A DNA stretch of 64,000 nt from contig CM068544.1 in assembly GCA_035048495.1 (NCBI GenBank), forward strand, positions 11,216,138 through 11,280,137, in the 5' to 3' direction. The notes under the pieces are model-generated. The model ran no database searches. It saw nothing but the letters and a program-made list of their open reading frames with translations, and had not been told where the DNA came from. The DNA is from Euptelea pleiosperma (taxonomy: Eukaryota; Streptophyta; Magnoliopsida; Ranunculales; Eupteleaceae). The position numbers and the translations under genes are program-made. Every line of letters starts with the position of its first letter. Positions within the stretch are counted from its first letter, which is position 1. Positions 1 through 13,200 of the stretch are shown here, one piece after another.

Positions 1-1640
1 GACTTTTTCAACCCTCAAAAACTTATATTTTACATTACTAATGGGTTAAAAATGGGCCCAAGGCCCATATATATCAACTAGGCTCATTGAAGATTATTAT
101 TAAGCATAAAAGCCTCTAAATTGGCCATACGGGCCTACCCAACAATTATAACACAAATAATTATATATTAATTCAATTAAACTATATTATATAATTTAAA
201 AGTGCATATAATAAGGTATTGACACATGTCACACACACAAATTACATAAAAGTAGTCTAAATACATAAAAATCATAAAAAATGTTCAAAGCACCGGAAAA
301 GTGTCAAGTGACATCGAAATGACCCAAAAGTGATTCGCGAGTCCCACACTCCTTTTAAATAAATAAAATATAATTAAATATTATTTTTAAAAATATAAGA
401 ATGATAGAAAAGTTTAAAAATTATAAAAATATTATTTTTGTCAAAATCTCCTGAAATCTCCCGTTAAGATTTTTATGTCTAAAGAAAGGTTCCAAATTTC
501 ACAGGTAATTTGGTAATGATAAAATATGAATATTTTTTTTGTCTCGGGCCAACAAAATAATTTTTTTATAAAAGTTCTAAAATGTTAGCTGAGAAAAAAA
601 AAAGTCCCTTGCAAGTTATAGTTTATTATTTTTAGTAAGAAATTTAGCCCTAAAGAGCGAGTTTTAAAAATAGTAGGTTTTCAAAGTTGTCAAAATAAAA
701 TCAAATTAAATACACATACTCAAGCATGATATTAAACTATAAAAATAATAATAGAAGTTTGAAAAAATTTCAGATTTTCATTATTAGGTGAATTTATCGT
801 AATACCCTAGAACGAAAGTTCAGGGTATTACAATCTACACCTCTTAAAGAAAACTTCGTCCTCGAAATTCGAACCCCGTTAAAGAAATTCTCAACCTAGT
901 CTGTCAAATCTGATTAGTCAACTAATCATTTTAGCCAAACCTAATTAGATTGGTTGACAAACTTTATAGCTACACACAGTCAGATTGGCCAACTTAATCA
1001 ATATAGTAAACCTAGTCAAACTGGTCATCTACACCAATCTAGTCCAATCTAGGCAAGTTAGTCATCTACGTCTAGTCAACTTAACTATGCTGGTCAAACT
1101 AGTCAATATAGTCAACCTTAGTTAAATTGGTGAACTTGATCAATCTAATCAACCTAATCAGTTGGTAAAACTAATCAATCTATCTTCCAGTCAACTGGTC
1201 ATACTAGTCAACTGGCCTACTAGTCAAAATAGTCAGACTGTCGAATTAAGATCATCTGAGGATATAATTCTGTCAACATACCATTCTGTCACGATCTTCT
1301 TAAAAGGTATGACAGTGTTAGGTTTGCGACATAGTCAAGCATAATTTAGAATCAAGTATTATAATAATATACTTACAAACAATAGTACATAATCACTATT
1401 TATAAGTATTACAAACAATTAGAGTGCTTTAAGTTATAGTATTTCTAAGTGTCTCTAATGTATACTAAAATATCACAGTCTCCATAACAAGAATGGACAC
1501 ATTAATCAGATCCCCTAATGGTCTCCATTACACGGGTCCCTAGGGTAATCTACTGACTGTGTTCTAATACCATTCTATCCTACACAACTCAATTATGCAT
1601 AGACCCATTACACACAAATCCCTAGGTGTCTGAAGCCTGT

Positions 1641-1652
1641 GCTCTGATACCA
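1641..1652 (-). other. Primer binding site, tRNA-iMet type
   Basis: On the minus strand this reads TGGTATCAGAGC, the standard plant initiator-tRNA-Met complement, three bases from the LTR boundary at 1656. It fixes both the LTR edge and the element orientation. Confidence 0.8.
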
Positions 1653-1655
1653 CTC

Positions 1656-4600
1656 TGTCATGCCCTGAATCCGGATACCCAGATACGACCCAAAAATCTG
1701 TGGATCGACCGTACCCGAACCTAGAGGTGATCCATTAATGTCCCCTAGTGGTCCAATTAAGTAAATTAGACTACTAAGGTTCATTCGAAAACCCACTAAG
1801 TAAACAAAAAGTCTAGACGTAGAAAACAAATAATTCAAATAATTCAATCAATCAACTAAGTATGGAGAGATAGAGGTGAGAACATGCTCTTAATCAAAGG
1901 ACTACATGCCCGTGAAAATAAATAAGTAATGTTTTAAAACAATCAAAATAAAGTCTTCTAAAGTGTAGGGATCGACTTCCAATCGCCGATCTCCTCGAAT
2001 GCACCAGAGTCTTTCACCTCAAAATCATTTCACATACACGGCTCCTCAAAATTTGAAAATGGTATCGGTGTAGCACCGTAAGCCGAGGCCTAGTAATACA
2101 ACAGTGTGCATGATATGATATCATACTATACAAGTTTTTTATCCAAGGTATGCATCTCAATCATATAATAAGGATGACATGAATATGAGGGTGAATGTAA
2201 GTGAGTACGGGATGCCAATGCAACTAGTATCTATAACCACATAGGGTATCTCCTTCCCTCACCGGGAGCGGTCTCATCGACCCATCTGTAGGATATAATA
2301 ATGTCTAGGGCCTTTCACCCTAGGGTACCGAACCCTGATTAATTGATAAAACTAATATAAACGTATATAATATACTTTAACCCCGTTCCCTTATGCACCC
2401 CTTATATGAAATAACATGATGATCATGGTATGACAACAAGATTGTACTATGGTTACATTACATAAGCACACATGTATTTAACATTTAAATAAGAATATAA
2501 AATGAACACATGATCATCAAGAATAATAATATCGGAACGAACTAGGGTTAAACAACATGAATAACATGTAAACGATCACTGAAGATCACGATCAACATTG
2601 ATGAATAATATATGTGAAAATTAGAAGAAAATCCAATACTCAATGGCCGAACCCTATGAGGGATCCATGACACAAAGTCGAACCCTAAAGAGGGATTCAA
2701 GATACTTGGCCGAACCCTATAAGGGATCCAAGACACGTGAGTGGGATCCCTATGTATACAAGTATAGGTCACACCATCTATGGTTTAGTCAAACAACAAG
2801 AGCTAAACCATTTAATAGTCAATAAGTCATGACTGAACTACTAAGGGTTTCCAAGGCCATTAATCGTCAAAAATTCAAGAAATAAGTTTTTTGAAGAAAA
2901 TACATTTTCTTGTAAAAATCATAACTAAATAATTATTAATTAGAAAAATATAAACTCAATGGATTTAAAAATTAGACTCATAGAGGTTTTTAGGAAAAAT
3001 AAATAAAAATATTCAGATTCAAAATATAGGTCGAAACCCTTAATTAATTGGGCTGGACAGAATCTGAAATCCTGGATTTTACAAAAAAGTTCCGTACATT
3101 TGAAAAATCATAATTTAATCAATATAAATTAGAAAAATACAAACTTAAACTTTATAGAAACTAGATTTACAGAGATATTTAGAAAAAATAAATAAAAAAA
3201 TATTCAGCTTCAAAATATGGGTCAAAACCCTTAATGAAATGGGTCGGACAGAATCTAAAATTCTGCATTTTATAAAAAAGTCCAGCACATTTGAAAAATC
3301 ATAACTTAATCAATACAAATCAGAAAAATACAAATTCAAAGGTTCTAAAAACTAGATTGATAGAGGTATCTATGAAAAATAATTAAAAAAAATATTCAAA
3401 TTAAAAATATAATCAAAATCCTAAGTGAAGTGGATCGTGCAACATCTAAAATTCTGAGTTTTATAGAAAAGTCCAACACGTTTGAAAAATCATAACTTAA
3501 TCTATACAAATCAGAAAAATACAAACTCAAAGGTTCTAGAAACTAGATTAATATAGGTATCTATAAAAATAATTAAAAAAATATTTAGATTAAAAATATA
3601 TATCAAAATCTTAAGTGACGTGGACCATATAAAATCTAAAATTCGGAGTTTTTTGTTAAAGTCTGACAACTTAGAAAAATCATAACTTAATCAATACAAA
3701 TCAGAAAAATACAAACTCGAAGGTTCTAGAAACTAGATTATAGAGGCATCTATAAAAAATAATTAAAAAAATATTTAGGTTAAAAATATATATCAAAATC
3801 TCAAGTGAATTGGACCGTATAAAATTTAAAATTTTGGGTTTTTTGTTAAAGCCTTACAACTTAGAAAAATCATAACTTAATCAATACGAATCAGAAAAAT
3901 ACAAACTCAAAGGTTCTAGAAACTAGATTAATAGTGGTATCTATGAAAAATAATTATAAAAATATTTAGATTAAAACTATAGATCAAAATCCCCAGTGAA
4001 TTAGACCATGTAAAATCTAAAATTATGGGTTTTTTGTTAAAGTCCAACAACTTAGAAAAATCATAACTTAATCAATACAAATTAGAAAAATACACACTCA
4101 AAGGTTCTAGAAACTAGATTGATAGAAGTATCTATGAAAAATAATTAGAAAAATATATAGTTTAAAAATATAGATCTAAATCCCAAGTGAATTGGACCGT
4201 GTAAAATCTAGAATTTTGGGTTTTTTGTTAAAGTTCAACAATTTAGAAAAATCATAACTTAATCAATACAAATTAGAAAAATATAAACTAAACGGTTTTG
4301 GAAAATATATTCATAGAGGCATTTAGGAAAAATAATTATAAAAATATTTAAATCATAAAAATACAATGAAAATGATAAAGAACATAATCATCCGTTATAG
4401 GTGTAAAAGAAATCATGGCCAAACCCATCATGGTGGCCAAAAATAAAAATCAATCCAATAAGAATAAAGTAAATATTGTTGAAATTAATTTATAATGAGT
4501 ATCAACCATTATCTAATGAAAGAGAAACAAAATCTTGAAGAAAAACAAGTATAGGATGGATCAAACACACTTACTTTAAGGTTTCTTAAACTTTAATAGA

Positions 4601-5685
4601 AATCGAAAGTTTCTTCAAATTTGAAAGTCGTCGGATCGTCTTCTCCTCGGAGTACGTTCTTCTATTCGGAGTCCCCGTCAATTCTCCTTTATTGCTCGAA
4701 TGCTATCGGTGCCCGGATGAAGATTTAATAGAGATTTTTCTATTGTTTAATGGAGTTGGGTTTGTGAAAGCTTCTAAAGCTTTAGGGTTTTCATAAATAG
4801 GTTTAGGGAAGGATTAGGGTTTCTATATTAGTGAAATTCGTAACTATCAAAGGGATGACTTTTTCAACCCTCAAAAACTTATATTTTACATTACTAATGG
4901 GTTAGAAATTGGCCCAATGCTCATATCAACTAGGCTCATTGAAGATTATTACTAAGCCCTAAAGGCCTCTAAATTGGCCATACGGGCCCACCCAACAATC
5001 ATAACACAAATAATTATATATTAATTCAATTAAACTATATTATATAATTTAAAAGTGCATACAACAAGGCATTGACACATGTTACATACACAAATCACAT
5101 AAAAGTAGTTTAAATACATAAAAATCATAAAAAATGTTCAAAGCATTGGAAAAGTGTCAAGTGACATCGGAACGACCCGAAAGTGATTCGCGGGTCCCAC
5201 ACTCCTTTTAAATAAATAAAATATAATTAAATATTATTTTTAAAAATATAAGAATGGTAGAAAAGTTTAAAAATTACGAAAATATTATTTCTGTCAAAAT
5301 CTCCTGAAATCTCCCGCTAAGGTTTTTATGTTTCAAGAAAGGTTCCAAATTTCACAGGTAAGTTGGTAATGATAAAATAGGAATATTTTTAGTGTCTCGG
5401 GCCCACAAAATAATTTTTTTATAAAAGTTCTAAAATGTTAGCTAGGAAAAAAAAAAGTCTCCTGCAAGTTATAGTTCATTATTTTTAGTAAGAAATTTAG
5501 CCATAAAGAACGAGTTTCAAAAATAGCAGGTTTTCAAAGTCGTTAGAATGAAATCAAATTAAATACACATACTCAAGCATGATATTAAACTATAAAAACA
5601 ATAATAGAAGTTTGAAAAAATTTCAGATTTTCATTATTAGGTGAATTTACCGTAATACCCTAGAATGAAAGTTCAGGGTATTACA
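1656..5685 (-). repeat. Complete 4030-bp LTR (5' LTR of the minus-strand element)
   Basis: Bounded by TGTCATGCCCTGAA (1656-1669) and TTCAGGGTATTACA (5672-5685), which form a 14-bp imperfect terminal inverted repeat with TG..CA ends. It contains no convincing coding region. About 1.5 kb of it is a tandem array (listed separately). Its last ~830 bp match the left window edge. Confidence 0.78.
2880..4375. repeat. ~190-bp tandem repeat inside the 4-kb LTR, about 7.7 copies
   Basis: The landmark GAAAAATCATAACTTAATC recurs near 2914, 3102, 3293, 3484, 3674, 3864, 4056 and 4245, a spacing of 188-192 bp. Each unit continues with an 'ACAAACTCAAAGGTTCTAG' block, an 'AATAATTAAAAAAATATT' block and a 'TGGACCGTGTAAAATCTA' block. 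Copies are divergent, especially the first two. Confidence 0.85.
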
Positions 5686-5699
5686 CACTCTGACAGCTT

Positions 5700-6180
5700 G
5701 ATAACACTGATTGAATGAATAAAATCCTCCTAGCATATGAAAGAGAAACATTGCTCCATCTCTGGATGTACTTCTTTATCTTTTCTAGAATTGGCCAATA
5801 ATTTAGAAAAGCAAACCAAGATATCTTACTGGTAGAAGTTCTTGTACACCAAGAAAATTACAAATCCCGCTTTTGGGAATGTTTTCATTCTTGAAGAAGA
5901 CCACTACATTTTAGAGAGGTTCATGAGTAGGTCGGTCATACAAGTAAACTTTGAGGGCACCTGTTTCAGTTTCGAAGCTGAAATCCATCTGCATAGATAA
6001 ACAAAAGCAGATCATCAGCAAAACAACAATGCGCACAAGATACTACATGAAGGATGGAGCTTGATTTGCCTTTTAACTACTGCCTTATTAATGAGGGTGG
6101 TAAATATATCCATCACATTGGTAAATAGGTATGGCAAAACTGTATCACCTTGACGCAGCCCCCCTAGAAATGGTCACAAG
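5700..6180 (-). pseudogene. L1-type LINE reverse transcriptase fragment
   Basis: Read on the minus strand, 6144-6161 encodes GLRQGD followed by TVLPYLFTNVMDIFTTLINK, the fingers/palm signature of plant L1 reverse transcriptase. About 120 bases further on, 6011-6022 encodes the catalytic FADD, followed by LLLFIYAD. Frame changes are needed between the two blocks and neither end of a LINE is visible, so this is a short dead fragment downstream of the host gene. Confidence 0.7.
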
Positions 6181-7825
6181 GAGTTCCATTTGCGAGATAA
6201 GGGAAGGAGGTTGTTGTAATGCACGCTTTAACCCTTTAAAAAAAAAAACTAAGCATTACTCCTTGCATATCCTCGGTGCATTTTCAATCGATAGACCACC
6301 TCTTCCATTGGGTACTAGTCCCCAAATCACACCAATTAGATTATAAAAACGATCTTTTCACGTATCATTTTCCATAGTTTTATTTTAGTAAGCAAATAAA
6401 ATCAAGCCACTAATACAAGGGTTAGAATCATTTAAAGTTATAAAACAAACCTGCTAAAGTACTAAGTATAATAATGTTCATGAGAAGATAATACACAAGT
6501 CAGTGACTTTATACCAAGACGCATGAAGGGAAAAGTTATACAGTAAGGCAGTGTAACACAATAAGAAAAGTTATACCGTAAGATTTTAAGAAATTTGCCT
6601 TGATAGAAGAAATGGCTTTATACATAATTGAATGAAGGAACAAGATTCGTGTAGTTAACCCATATAGTTGGAACATGGCTTAATATGACCATAAAAATAA
6701 AAGTAAAGCACCTCAAGGTGGAGTTTTTAAAATATTAACTAGTTATTATGTGATGTCCATGAAGTAAAAATCTTCTTTTATCGTTCAAAGGTTTTTATTA
6801 CTCATTCACATATCATATTTTTTATTTCTTAACTTCAATTCATCATTGCAGATTGCTCATGTTGTGTTGTCCATCAAATGATCAACCGAACAAGTAAATA
6901 AGGTATATTGTTAGGAAACATAACAATGAAGATCTTGGCAGGTTGATGACTTATCTTAAGAATTCATTTATTTCTTCTTCTCTCTCTCTCTCTCTCTCTC
7001 TCTTTTCCGATTAGTGTCCGTCAATTTCAAACTTAGGAATCTTTCTTTATCAACATGAAGGCCAAATTTTTAAGAGTGGCACAACATTTTTAATTTCTTC
7101 CTTATAGAAATATCGTCGCTTTGAAACACTTCTATCTAAAGCTGGCCAAATAATTTATGTTAGATTTGCTAGTATAAATAAATCACCTTCATCAGGGTTG
7201 TTTTCGGCAAAAGGTAAATGATCGGAGGGATATTTTAGGCTAAGAATGAGAAAAAAAAAAAATTGTATGTGTTGGCTTGTGTATGTGCCTGCACAATTAA
7301 GGTTTAAACCTCAACTGCGCATCACTACTCGAACTTAAAATGCTTAAAAGCCTAGAATGGGTGAGGTGTAAATCTCTTGTAAACCAGTCAAAACTTAAGC
7401 CTTGAGGCCAGGATCCTACGTCTCATCTTGAAGCATAAGCCTCACACGCTTTGAGTCGGGGATTTCTATAACACTGACACTAGGCCATGGACGAAATATG
7501 TTCTCCTGGACGAGGCTGGCATATGGAATGATTTCTGCACTAGAAATGCATGTATAGAGAGATACATACCAACAAATACTTCTTTAAGAAGAAAAATTAC
7601 GTAATAAAAAAACCTTAAAAAATTATACCACTCAAAATTCTTTCTCTATGATAAAAACAATAAGAAACAATTGGAATGGCAATCAACCAATGGAGAAAAT
7701 ATGCCAAAATTGGGATTCTCAGAGATTATTGTCCAATGAATTACAAGTGCTCAAGCTTTCATAGCTGAAGAAAGGAACGGGGACTGAACTCTCTAAAAGC
7801 CTCCTTGCATCTTCTCAAAGGTGTG
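6181..7825. other. 3' flank of the host gene, no gene seen
   Basis: AT-rich sequence with no convincing coding region. It contains a CT dinucleotide run near 6979-7003. The part closest to 7826 presumably holds the 3' UTR of the minus-strand gene, but I found no clear AATAAA on that strand and do not place a poly(A) site. Confidence 0.5.
6979..7003. repeat. (CT)n microsatellite
   Basis: About 12 uninterrupted CT units preceded by TTC triplets. Confidence 0.9.
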
Positions 7826-10255
7826 TCAGAAGAATGAAAACCTTGTGCCATTATTTGCTGCGAACAAGCTGTATTCTTCAACAGTCGTCTCTTTCTTAGT
7901 GAAAGCAAGATCAGCCTGAGTAGGATCTGCTGGTGAATTCGAAGAAAAATCACCAAAAATTCCATCTTTCAAAGAAACTGGATTCAAATTATATCCTGTT
8001 GCCACTGCTATAGGTCCACCAAAATGAAACAATGAAAAGTTTTTACTGTCATTCTGCAAGTTGGGAGTGTTCCTAGCATGCCCATCTTCCCCGCATGATG
8101 GTGCTTCTGGAGGAGCCTGGCCATTTGGAACTGGCCTCTCGACAGGATGTTCACTTACTACTGCACCAGCTACACCCATGGCTTCTTGTGATACACCTGG
8201 TTTAGAATTCCTGTTTTGCTCCTTTGAGTTCACACCATTGGATTTGTTAACCAGTTGATGCACTGGAATTTGGCCCATGTCAAGTACAGTATTTGACAAA
8301 GGTTGTCGAGCACTATATTGCATGCAGAAGTGTGAGGGCCGGTTTGTCAATATACCATACCCAAGAGGGCTAGTTAAGGGGTAGCAATTGGACTGGGATA
8401 ATGGCATTAACCCATTAGCAGGAGCTGCTGACCAACAAGCTGGCCTTTGGTTGTATGCTATTGTGGAAGGTGCAAGAAACACAGGCAAATGCATGCCTTG
8501 GTTATGCACAGATGGGAGAATGTGGTGCTGCTGAGAACCCATATCGACTTTGACTCTACCATAATCAAGATTATGGGAATTGTTTGTTGGTGGGTCCCCT
8601 AGAAAGTTACCTCCTACTACACTACCAGGGATGGTGAGTCCAGCAGTAGTCCTGCTTGTAAAGGACCCTCCTCCATCTGTGTTGTGCTTGTAGTCCAACC
8701 CAACATCTGGGCATTTTTGAGAGCCATTCTCACCACCCATTTCTCTTCCTTCTGATTGTTGGCTGGAATCTTCTGAATCTGACATCGACAATGATTCTGT
8801 ATTTTGTGTACTTGAAGAGGCCATACTGCTGTCTCCCTCACTAAGACATGATGAGCAGTTATCTGAACTGGAAGTGCTGCTCATAATGGGATCAGAAGTG
8901 CCATTAATGGAATAGGTAGGAATAATAGGACATAATCCAACTTTCTCATCAGCACCATCCTTTGAATAGTAAGATGCCTTTGCCCCTAAGTCAAATCCAT
9001 TCTGGCAGCTGTCGTCTGTGATTGGGCTGGAGTTTCTTGATTCCTTTCCTTTCTTATCCTCATGACTTTGGTAATTATTCAAATCACCAGCCTTGTCTGA
9101 ATTTCCAGAAAGTTCATACATAGACAGCTCACCCAATGTCTCAAGAAGATTATCAGCTTGTTGGCACTGGGTCTCGTCTTTGTTGCATCTAACTTCCTCA
9201 CATTCATCAACCTCGAAAGTAGATGACTTCAAGGTAATGTCAGAGTACGAGTTGCTTTGTGGGTATTTCTTCTGTGATTCCATAGGCTCCCAAACTTTCT
9301 TAGTACGGAGCAGATATCTACTTGAAGGAGTATTGCCAGTGATGAGCTTGCTTTTGGAAACTGCACAACTATCACGCAAGTAACATCCATGATTATACCT
9401 GTTATTGCGACAGAATAGCCTAGACACATCAGATGCAGATTCAGATTCAGTTTTGATCTCCCGACCTAACCTGATCCTAGCAACATGTGGGTCATTTTTT
9501 GTTCTGTGATCACTATGTAGGTTACATCTGCATGAGCGGAAGTCATATCTATCACGCATCCTGTTATTAAAACAGTGGAACTTCTCACCAAACTTTGGGC
9601 CACGATTACTGGAATTGGACTTGAGAGGGTTGCTTCTTGATTGAATATTCACTTCTTTAATATACCTGGAAGGAGCTTCCATGTACCCACCATGTAATCT
9701 TGACTCAGATTCATTAACCAGAACATCACTATCCACACACTGGCGGAGTCTGTCACACCATTTAGAAGCTGGATCAAGTTTAAATTCTTTCCCGAATCTC
9801 AGTTTCCAGCGAGATGATGTTGATTGCTCAATTATAACTGAACCATTCCCATCCCTTACACTAAGCTCCCCATCAGCAACGCTACATGAGTGCCATGCAA
9901 TAGCATCTTTCGGATTTTGAATTTCAGAAGTTACATACCCATTTGAAGATGGTTTGTCTTGAATATCTTGACAGAAAGGCCTAGGTGGCATAGTGTCTCC
10001 TGTTTCACTAATTGAATCCTCTGAGTTTATAGTATCATTTAACTCCTCATTCACACTTGGGGATGATTCTTCTGCGAATATCTCGGAAACATTGGGAATT
10101 TGCTTTGATTCAACACAATTCTTTTCTCTCTCCCTTTCTTTCCCTTTTAATCTCTCTTTTCTTCTCAGCTTTTTCTCTCTTTCTTTTGTCCTCCTCCTCT
10201 GCTTGCGTTCTTCTTCTTCACATTTTTCTTTCTCTTCTTCTTCAAGAAGCTTGAT
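7826..10255 (-). CDS. Host gene exon 8 (809 codons plus stop)
   Basis: Acceptor CTCTGCAG|ATCAAG. It opens with a charged coiled coil ([20 protein letters not shown] and on through several KERE repeats) of about 45 residues. A long Ser/Asn/Gly-rich region follows, with a patch of serines ([20 protein letters not shown]). It ends in a conserved C-terminus, [17 protein letters not shown]. The polar, low-complexity middle is probably disordered. Confidence 0.9.
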   Translation of the reverse strand: MKLLEEEEKEKCEEEERKQRRRTKEREKKLRRKERLKGKEREREKNCVESKQIPNVSEIFAEESSPSVNEELNDTINSEDSISETGDTMPPRPFCQDIQDKPSSNGYVTSEIQNPKDAIAWHSCSVADGELSVRDGNGSVIIEQSTSSRWKLRFGKEFKLDPASKWCDRLRQCVDSDVLVNESESRLHGGYMEAPSRYIKEVNIQSRSNPLKSNSSNRGPKFGEKFHCFNNRMRDRYDFRSCRCNLHSDHRTKNDPHVARIRLGREIKTESESASDVSRLFCRNNRYNHGCYLRDSCAVSKSKLITGNTPSSRYLLRTKKVWEPMESQKKYPQSNSYSDITLKSSTFEVDECEEVRCNKDETQCQQADNLLETLGELSMYELSGNSDKAGDLNNYQSHEDKKGKESRNSSPITDDSCQNGFDLGAKASYYSKDGADEKVGLCPIIPTYSINGTSDPIMSSTSSSDNCSSCLSEGDSSMASSSTQNTESLSMSDSEDSSQQSEGREMGGENGSQKCPDVGLDYKHNTDGGGSFTSRTTAGLTIPGSVVGGNFLGDPPTNNSHNLDYGRVKVDMGSQQHHILPSVHNQGMHLPVFLAPSTIAYNQRPACWSAAPANGLMPLSQSNCYPLTSPLGYGILTNRPSHFCMQYSARQPLSNTVLDMGQIPVHQLVNKSNGVNSKEQNRNSKPGVSQEAMGVAGAVVSEHPVERPVPNGQAPPEAPSCGEDGHARNTPNLQNDSKNFSLFHFGGPIAVATGYNLNPVSLKDGIFGDFSSNSPADPTQADLAFTKKETTVEEYSLFAANNGTRFSFF

Positions 10256-13200
10256 CTGCAGAGGAAAGACAAATGACACAATCAGATCAGGATATCTAGG
10301 GTAATGAAAGGTATTTCTGCTTCTTTTCATTAAAAATCTTGACTTAAAATACCAATGACAAGGTCTTACTGCAAAAGGAAAACCATATGCTGAAGTATCA
10401 ACAATATTAGAAGTACCTGCTTTTCAAATGTAATGATTTCTTTGGATGCAACATGAACACACTCTTCCAGCAATTTGAGCGCAAGACAAATAAATATACT
10501 ATGTGCATTCTGGCGGGCTGTTCCTTCTCTAAAAGCCTTTTCTACCTGAAAATGCACCTCCCAAAATTACATGTAGGACATTTGAATGTGGATATATGAT
10601 ATGACAGTAAGAAACTTCATTTTACACATCAAATTTTTTTAAAATGAGAATATTAATTAACATGAGGAAAAGAAAATTACAAAAAAAAAAAAAAAAAAAG
10701 AGAAAGGGGGTACGAAGATCCAACACGAGATTACAATGGAAACTCCGTACCATGATACAAATAAGCCCTTGAGACACCCTTTTAGCTAAAAGTTCCGCCT
10801 TTTCATTTGGTGATCACGGAAAAAGAGAGAAAAGATGTTCAAGCTTGAGACCACGTCTTGAATTTCCATGATCACATTAAAAGGTTTCCATGAGCTATTC
10901 TTCTTCTCAGATGCCCAAGAAATAACACTGCTAGAATTAGCCTAACAATCAAAAAGCCTGGATTTAATTACTTGGAAATTTTAAGACGTTGGAGCAAAAG
11001 AAAGGATTCAGCTTTGTTCAAGTCGTATTCCCCAATTGGACCCAAAAAAATGTGGATTACTCTTACCTCACTATTGTGCAAGGTACCCCTATTCCCACGG
11101 GGCTCGGTTTTCCAAGAAAGCATCCATCATAGTTCAACTTGATGACTTTTACTGGAGAGGGGCTCCAAACAACCCGAGAGATGTATGAGGTGGAGAGGAC
11201 CAAGCGATTGCTATACAATCTCTAACAATGTCGTCGCAATTAATACTACTAAATTCCCTTGTATTAATGACCCAATGAGAAACGTACACCTTTATCTTCT
11301 TGATGATACCTGAGGTATTTAAGACTTGTTTTGAAGATTCCCTATTCTTTCTTCCCAAATTCCCCATAAGATTCGACCCTCTGCCACAAAGGGCTGCCCT
11401 TCCATTGTGTTATCACTCCAAAGTGTTGAAGAGAAACAATTTAGATTGACTAAGGTGAGGAGGTGACCGCTCACCCTCTTTCATGCACATCATAAAAACA
11501 TGAGGGGATAATGCTTTGTATTTTCTACTCGAAGAACATCATACTAATACTTGCACTCAGTGAACTCACTGCAAAAGGAATAATAGAGTAGCTTTAAGTT
11601 TCTTTGTTATCGATGGGTAATTTTTTATTTTAAGAATCCAAGCAAAATGAAACTGCATCAATATTCATATCCATGAAGACTAAAACTAATGAGAAAACTC
11701 TAAAATATTCCCTTCACAAGTAGTTTAAGATATCACAATTGGAGTTGGGTTTTTTATGAAAAATCAAGTGTGCATAGAACAAAGTTTACTGGAGTCAATA
11801 TTGACTGGAATGGATCTCAAGGACTGCAACGCATAACTCTTTGGAAGGGAAGAGTAAATACCACAAGAAAAATCAAATAATTTCAGAGAAAAAGGAAATG
11901 GAATGTAACTGAAATGTGTTTTCTTTTTCTTTTTCTTTTTCTTTTAACAGGTAAGCTGGGGTACAACCCTCAACCTCACGCTTACGAGTAAAGGCACCTT
12001 CCAATTGAGCTAGAGATTCAACCCTCCTAGGCTGCTAAAAGTATTTGTTGTAGCATGTCCTTTTAGATATAGGTGGTTGATGTAAGAGATTTCCTAGAAG
12101 CATGTAGGCCAAATAGGACAGTAGATTTAACATTAAACAAAGTAGAAAAGAAATGGAATAGCAGAGAAGAAAAGGAAATTTCATAGAAAATAACCATGAA
12201 AGATGGTAATTGGTGACTCCGAGCCCAACAAAGTTGCCAAGCCCATAAAAGCTACCGAATGCCCAAACCATTTTTTTCGATAAGTGTGTATATTTCATTA
12301 ACAAGGGGAGAAGAACTCCCAAGAGAGAACAAAAGCTGAGGATTCCACCTTACAAAAGAGGAGGATCCCCAAGTAAAGTATCCCATCTATGAACAAAAGA
12401 TTCAAAAAAACACCCTCTAAAGAGAGGGGAGGTAGATGACCAGAGAAAGAGGTATGCTTTCACATGCAACACCATTTAAGTCAACCCAACTTCTTTCCCT
12501 TCGAAAATTCTGCGGTTTCTTTCTTTCCAAATTGCCCACATAATCGCAAAGGGGAGAAATTGCCATAAGAGGCGGCTTCTCCCGGAAGAAGCGTCCAAAG
12601 CCACCTCATGAAATAAGCCTTGCACCTGCTGGGGGCAAACGAATAGTGTGCCGAAAAGACTCCAGAAGGGAAGATGCGTTCTGTGTACAGGTCCCCACTT
12701 GAGGACCAATTGACTGGGGGTTATAGTTAGTGTGGGGATGCCAGATGGGAAGATGCGTTCCAGTAGACCCATTGTACCACCATGACAGCACTATCTATTC
12801 ATGGCGCAAGGACCGTTCTTATCCAGATGCCAAAAGAAATATAAATTTTGGTTTTTGAATTTTCAAATTAAAGGTACTACGGTCCAAGGGTGATATGTGT
12901 CACCATATTGATAGGCATTTCAATAAAGCAACAGGTGGGGCTAGTTCTATTCTGATCTAGTACTAAAGATATTGCCTAAGTTTATTGCACCAAACATGCA
13001 AATTACATTATATCTTTCTATTCCTAGAAATTAAATAATATTCCGAAGTTTTGTTCAAACCTTCCAAAATATCTTTCTTCTTTCTTTCCATTTTTTTTAA
13101 ACTTCTGTTTTGCTTTATCGCCAAGCAAGGAAATAAATTTCACGAAATTATCAAAATATTTCGCGAAATATTTCCATTTTCTAGGTTACCGACAGGAAAT

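Larger units (their letters stand above)
1..5685 (-). mobile_element. Non-autonomous LTR retrotransposon with ~4-kb LTRs (left LTR cut by window edge)
   Basis: The first 832 bases recur at 4857-5685 with scattered substitutions and small indels (low-to-mid 90s percent identity by eye, not computed). The right copy ends at 5685 in TTCAGGGTATTACA. The block starting at 1656 opens with TGTCATGCCCTGAA, which is the imperfect inverse of that end, so one complete LTR runs 1656-5685 (4030 bp). A tRNA-iMet type primer site sits just left of it, and a purine tract (on the minus strand) sits next to the left LTR, so the element is on the minus strand. The internal region 833-1655 is only about 820 bp, rich in short AGTCAA/CTAGTCAA repeats, and has no gag or pol. 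This is the layout of a non-autonomous (LARD-like) element. The left LTR continues beyond the window, so its outer target duplication cannot be checked; the 5 bases right of 5685 are CACTC. Confidence 0.8.

Noticed and set aside
1162..1344. 60-codon ORF in the internal region of the 4-kb-LTR element
   Set aside because: Lies in AGTCAA-type low-complexity repeats; no retroviral domain.
7280..7480. Possible SINE or tRNA-like segment in the 3' flank
   Set aside because: No convincing A/B box pair or A-rich tail.
8617..8841. Minus-strand ORF in a second frame inside exon 8
   Set aside because: Shadow frame of the long conserved exon.
9993..10304. 103-codon plus-strand ORF rich in Phe/Leu/Ser
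   Set aside because: It is the antisense of the Glu/Lys/Arg coiled coil opening exon 8.
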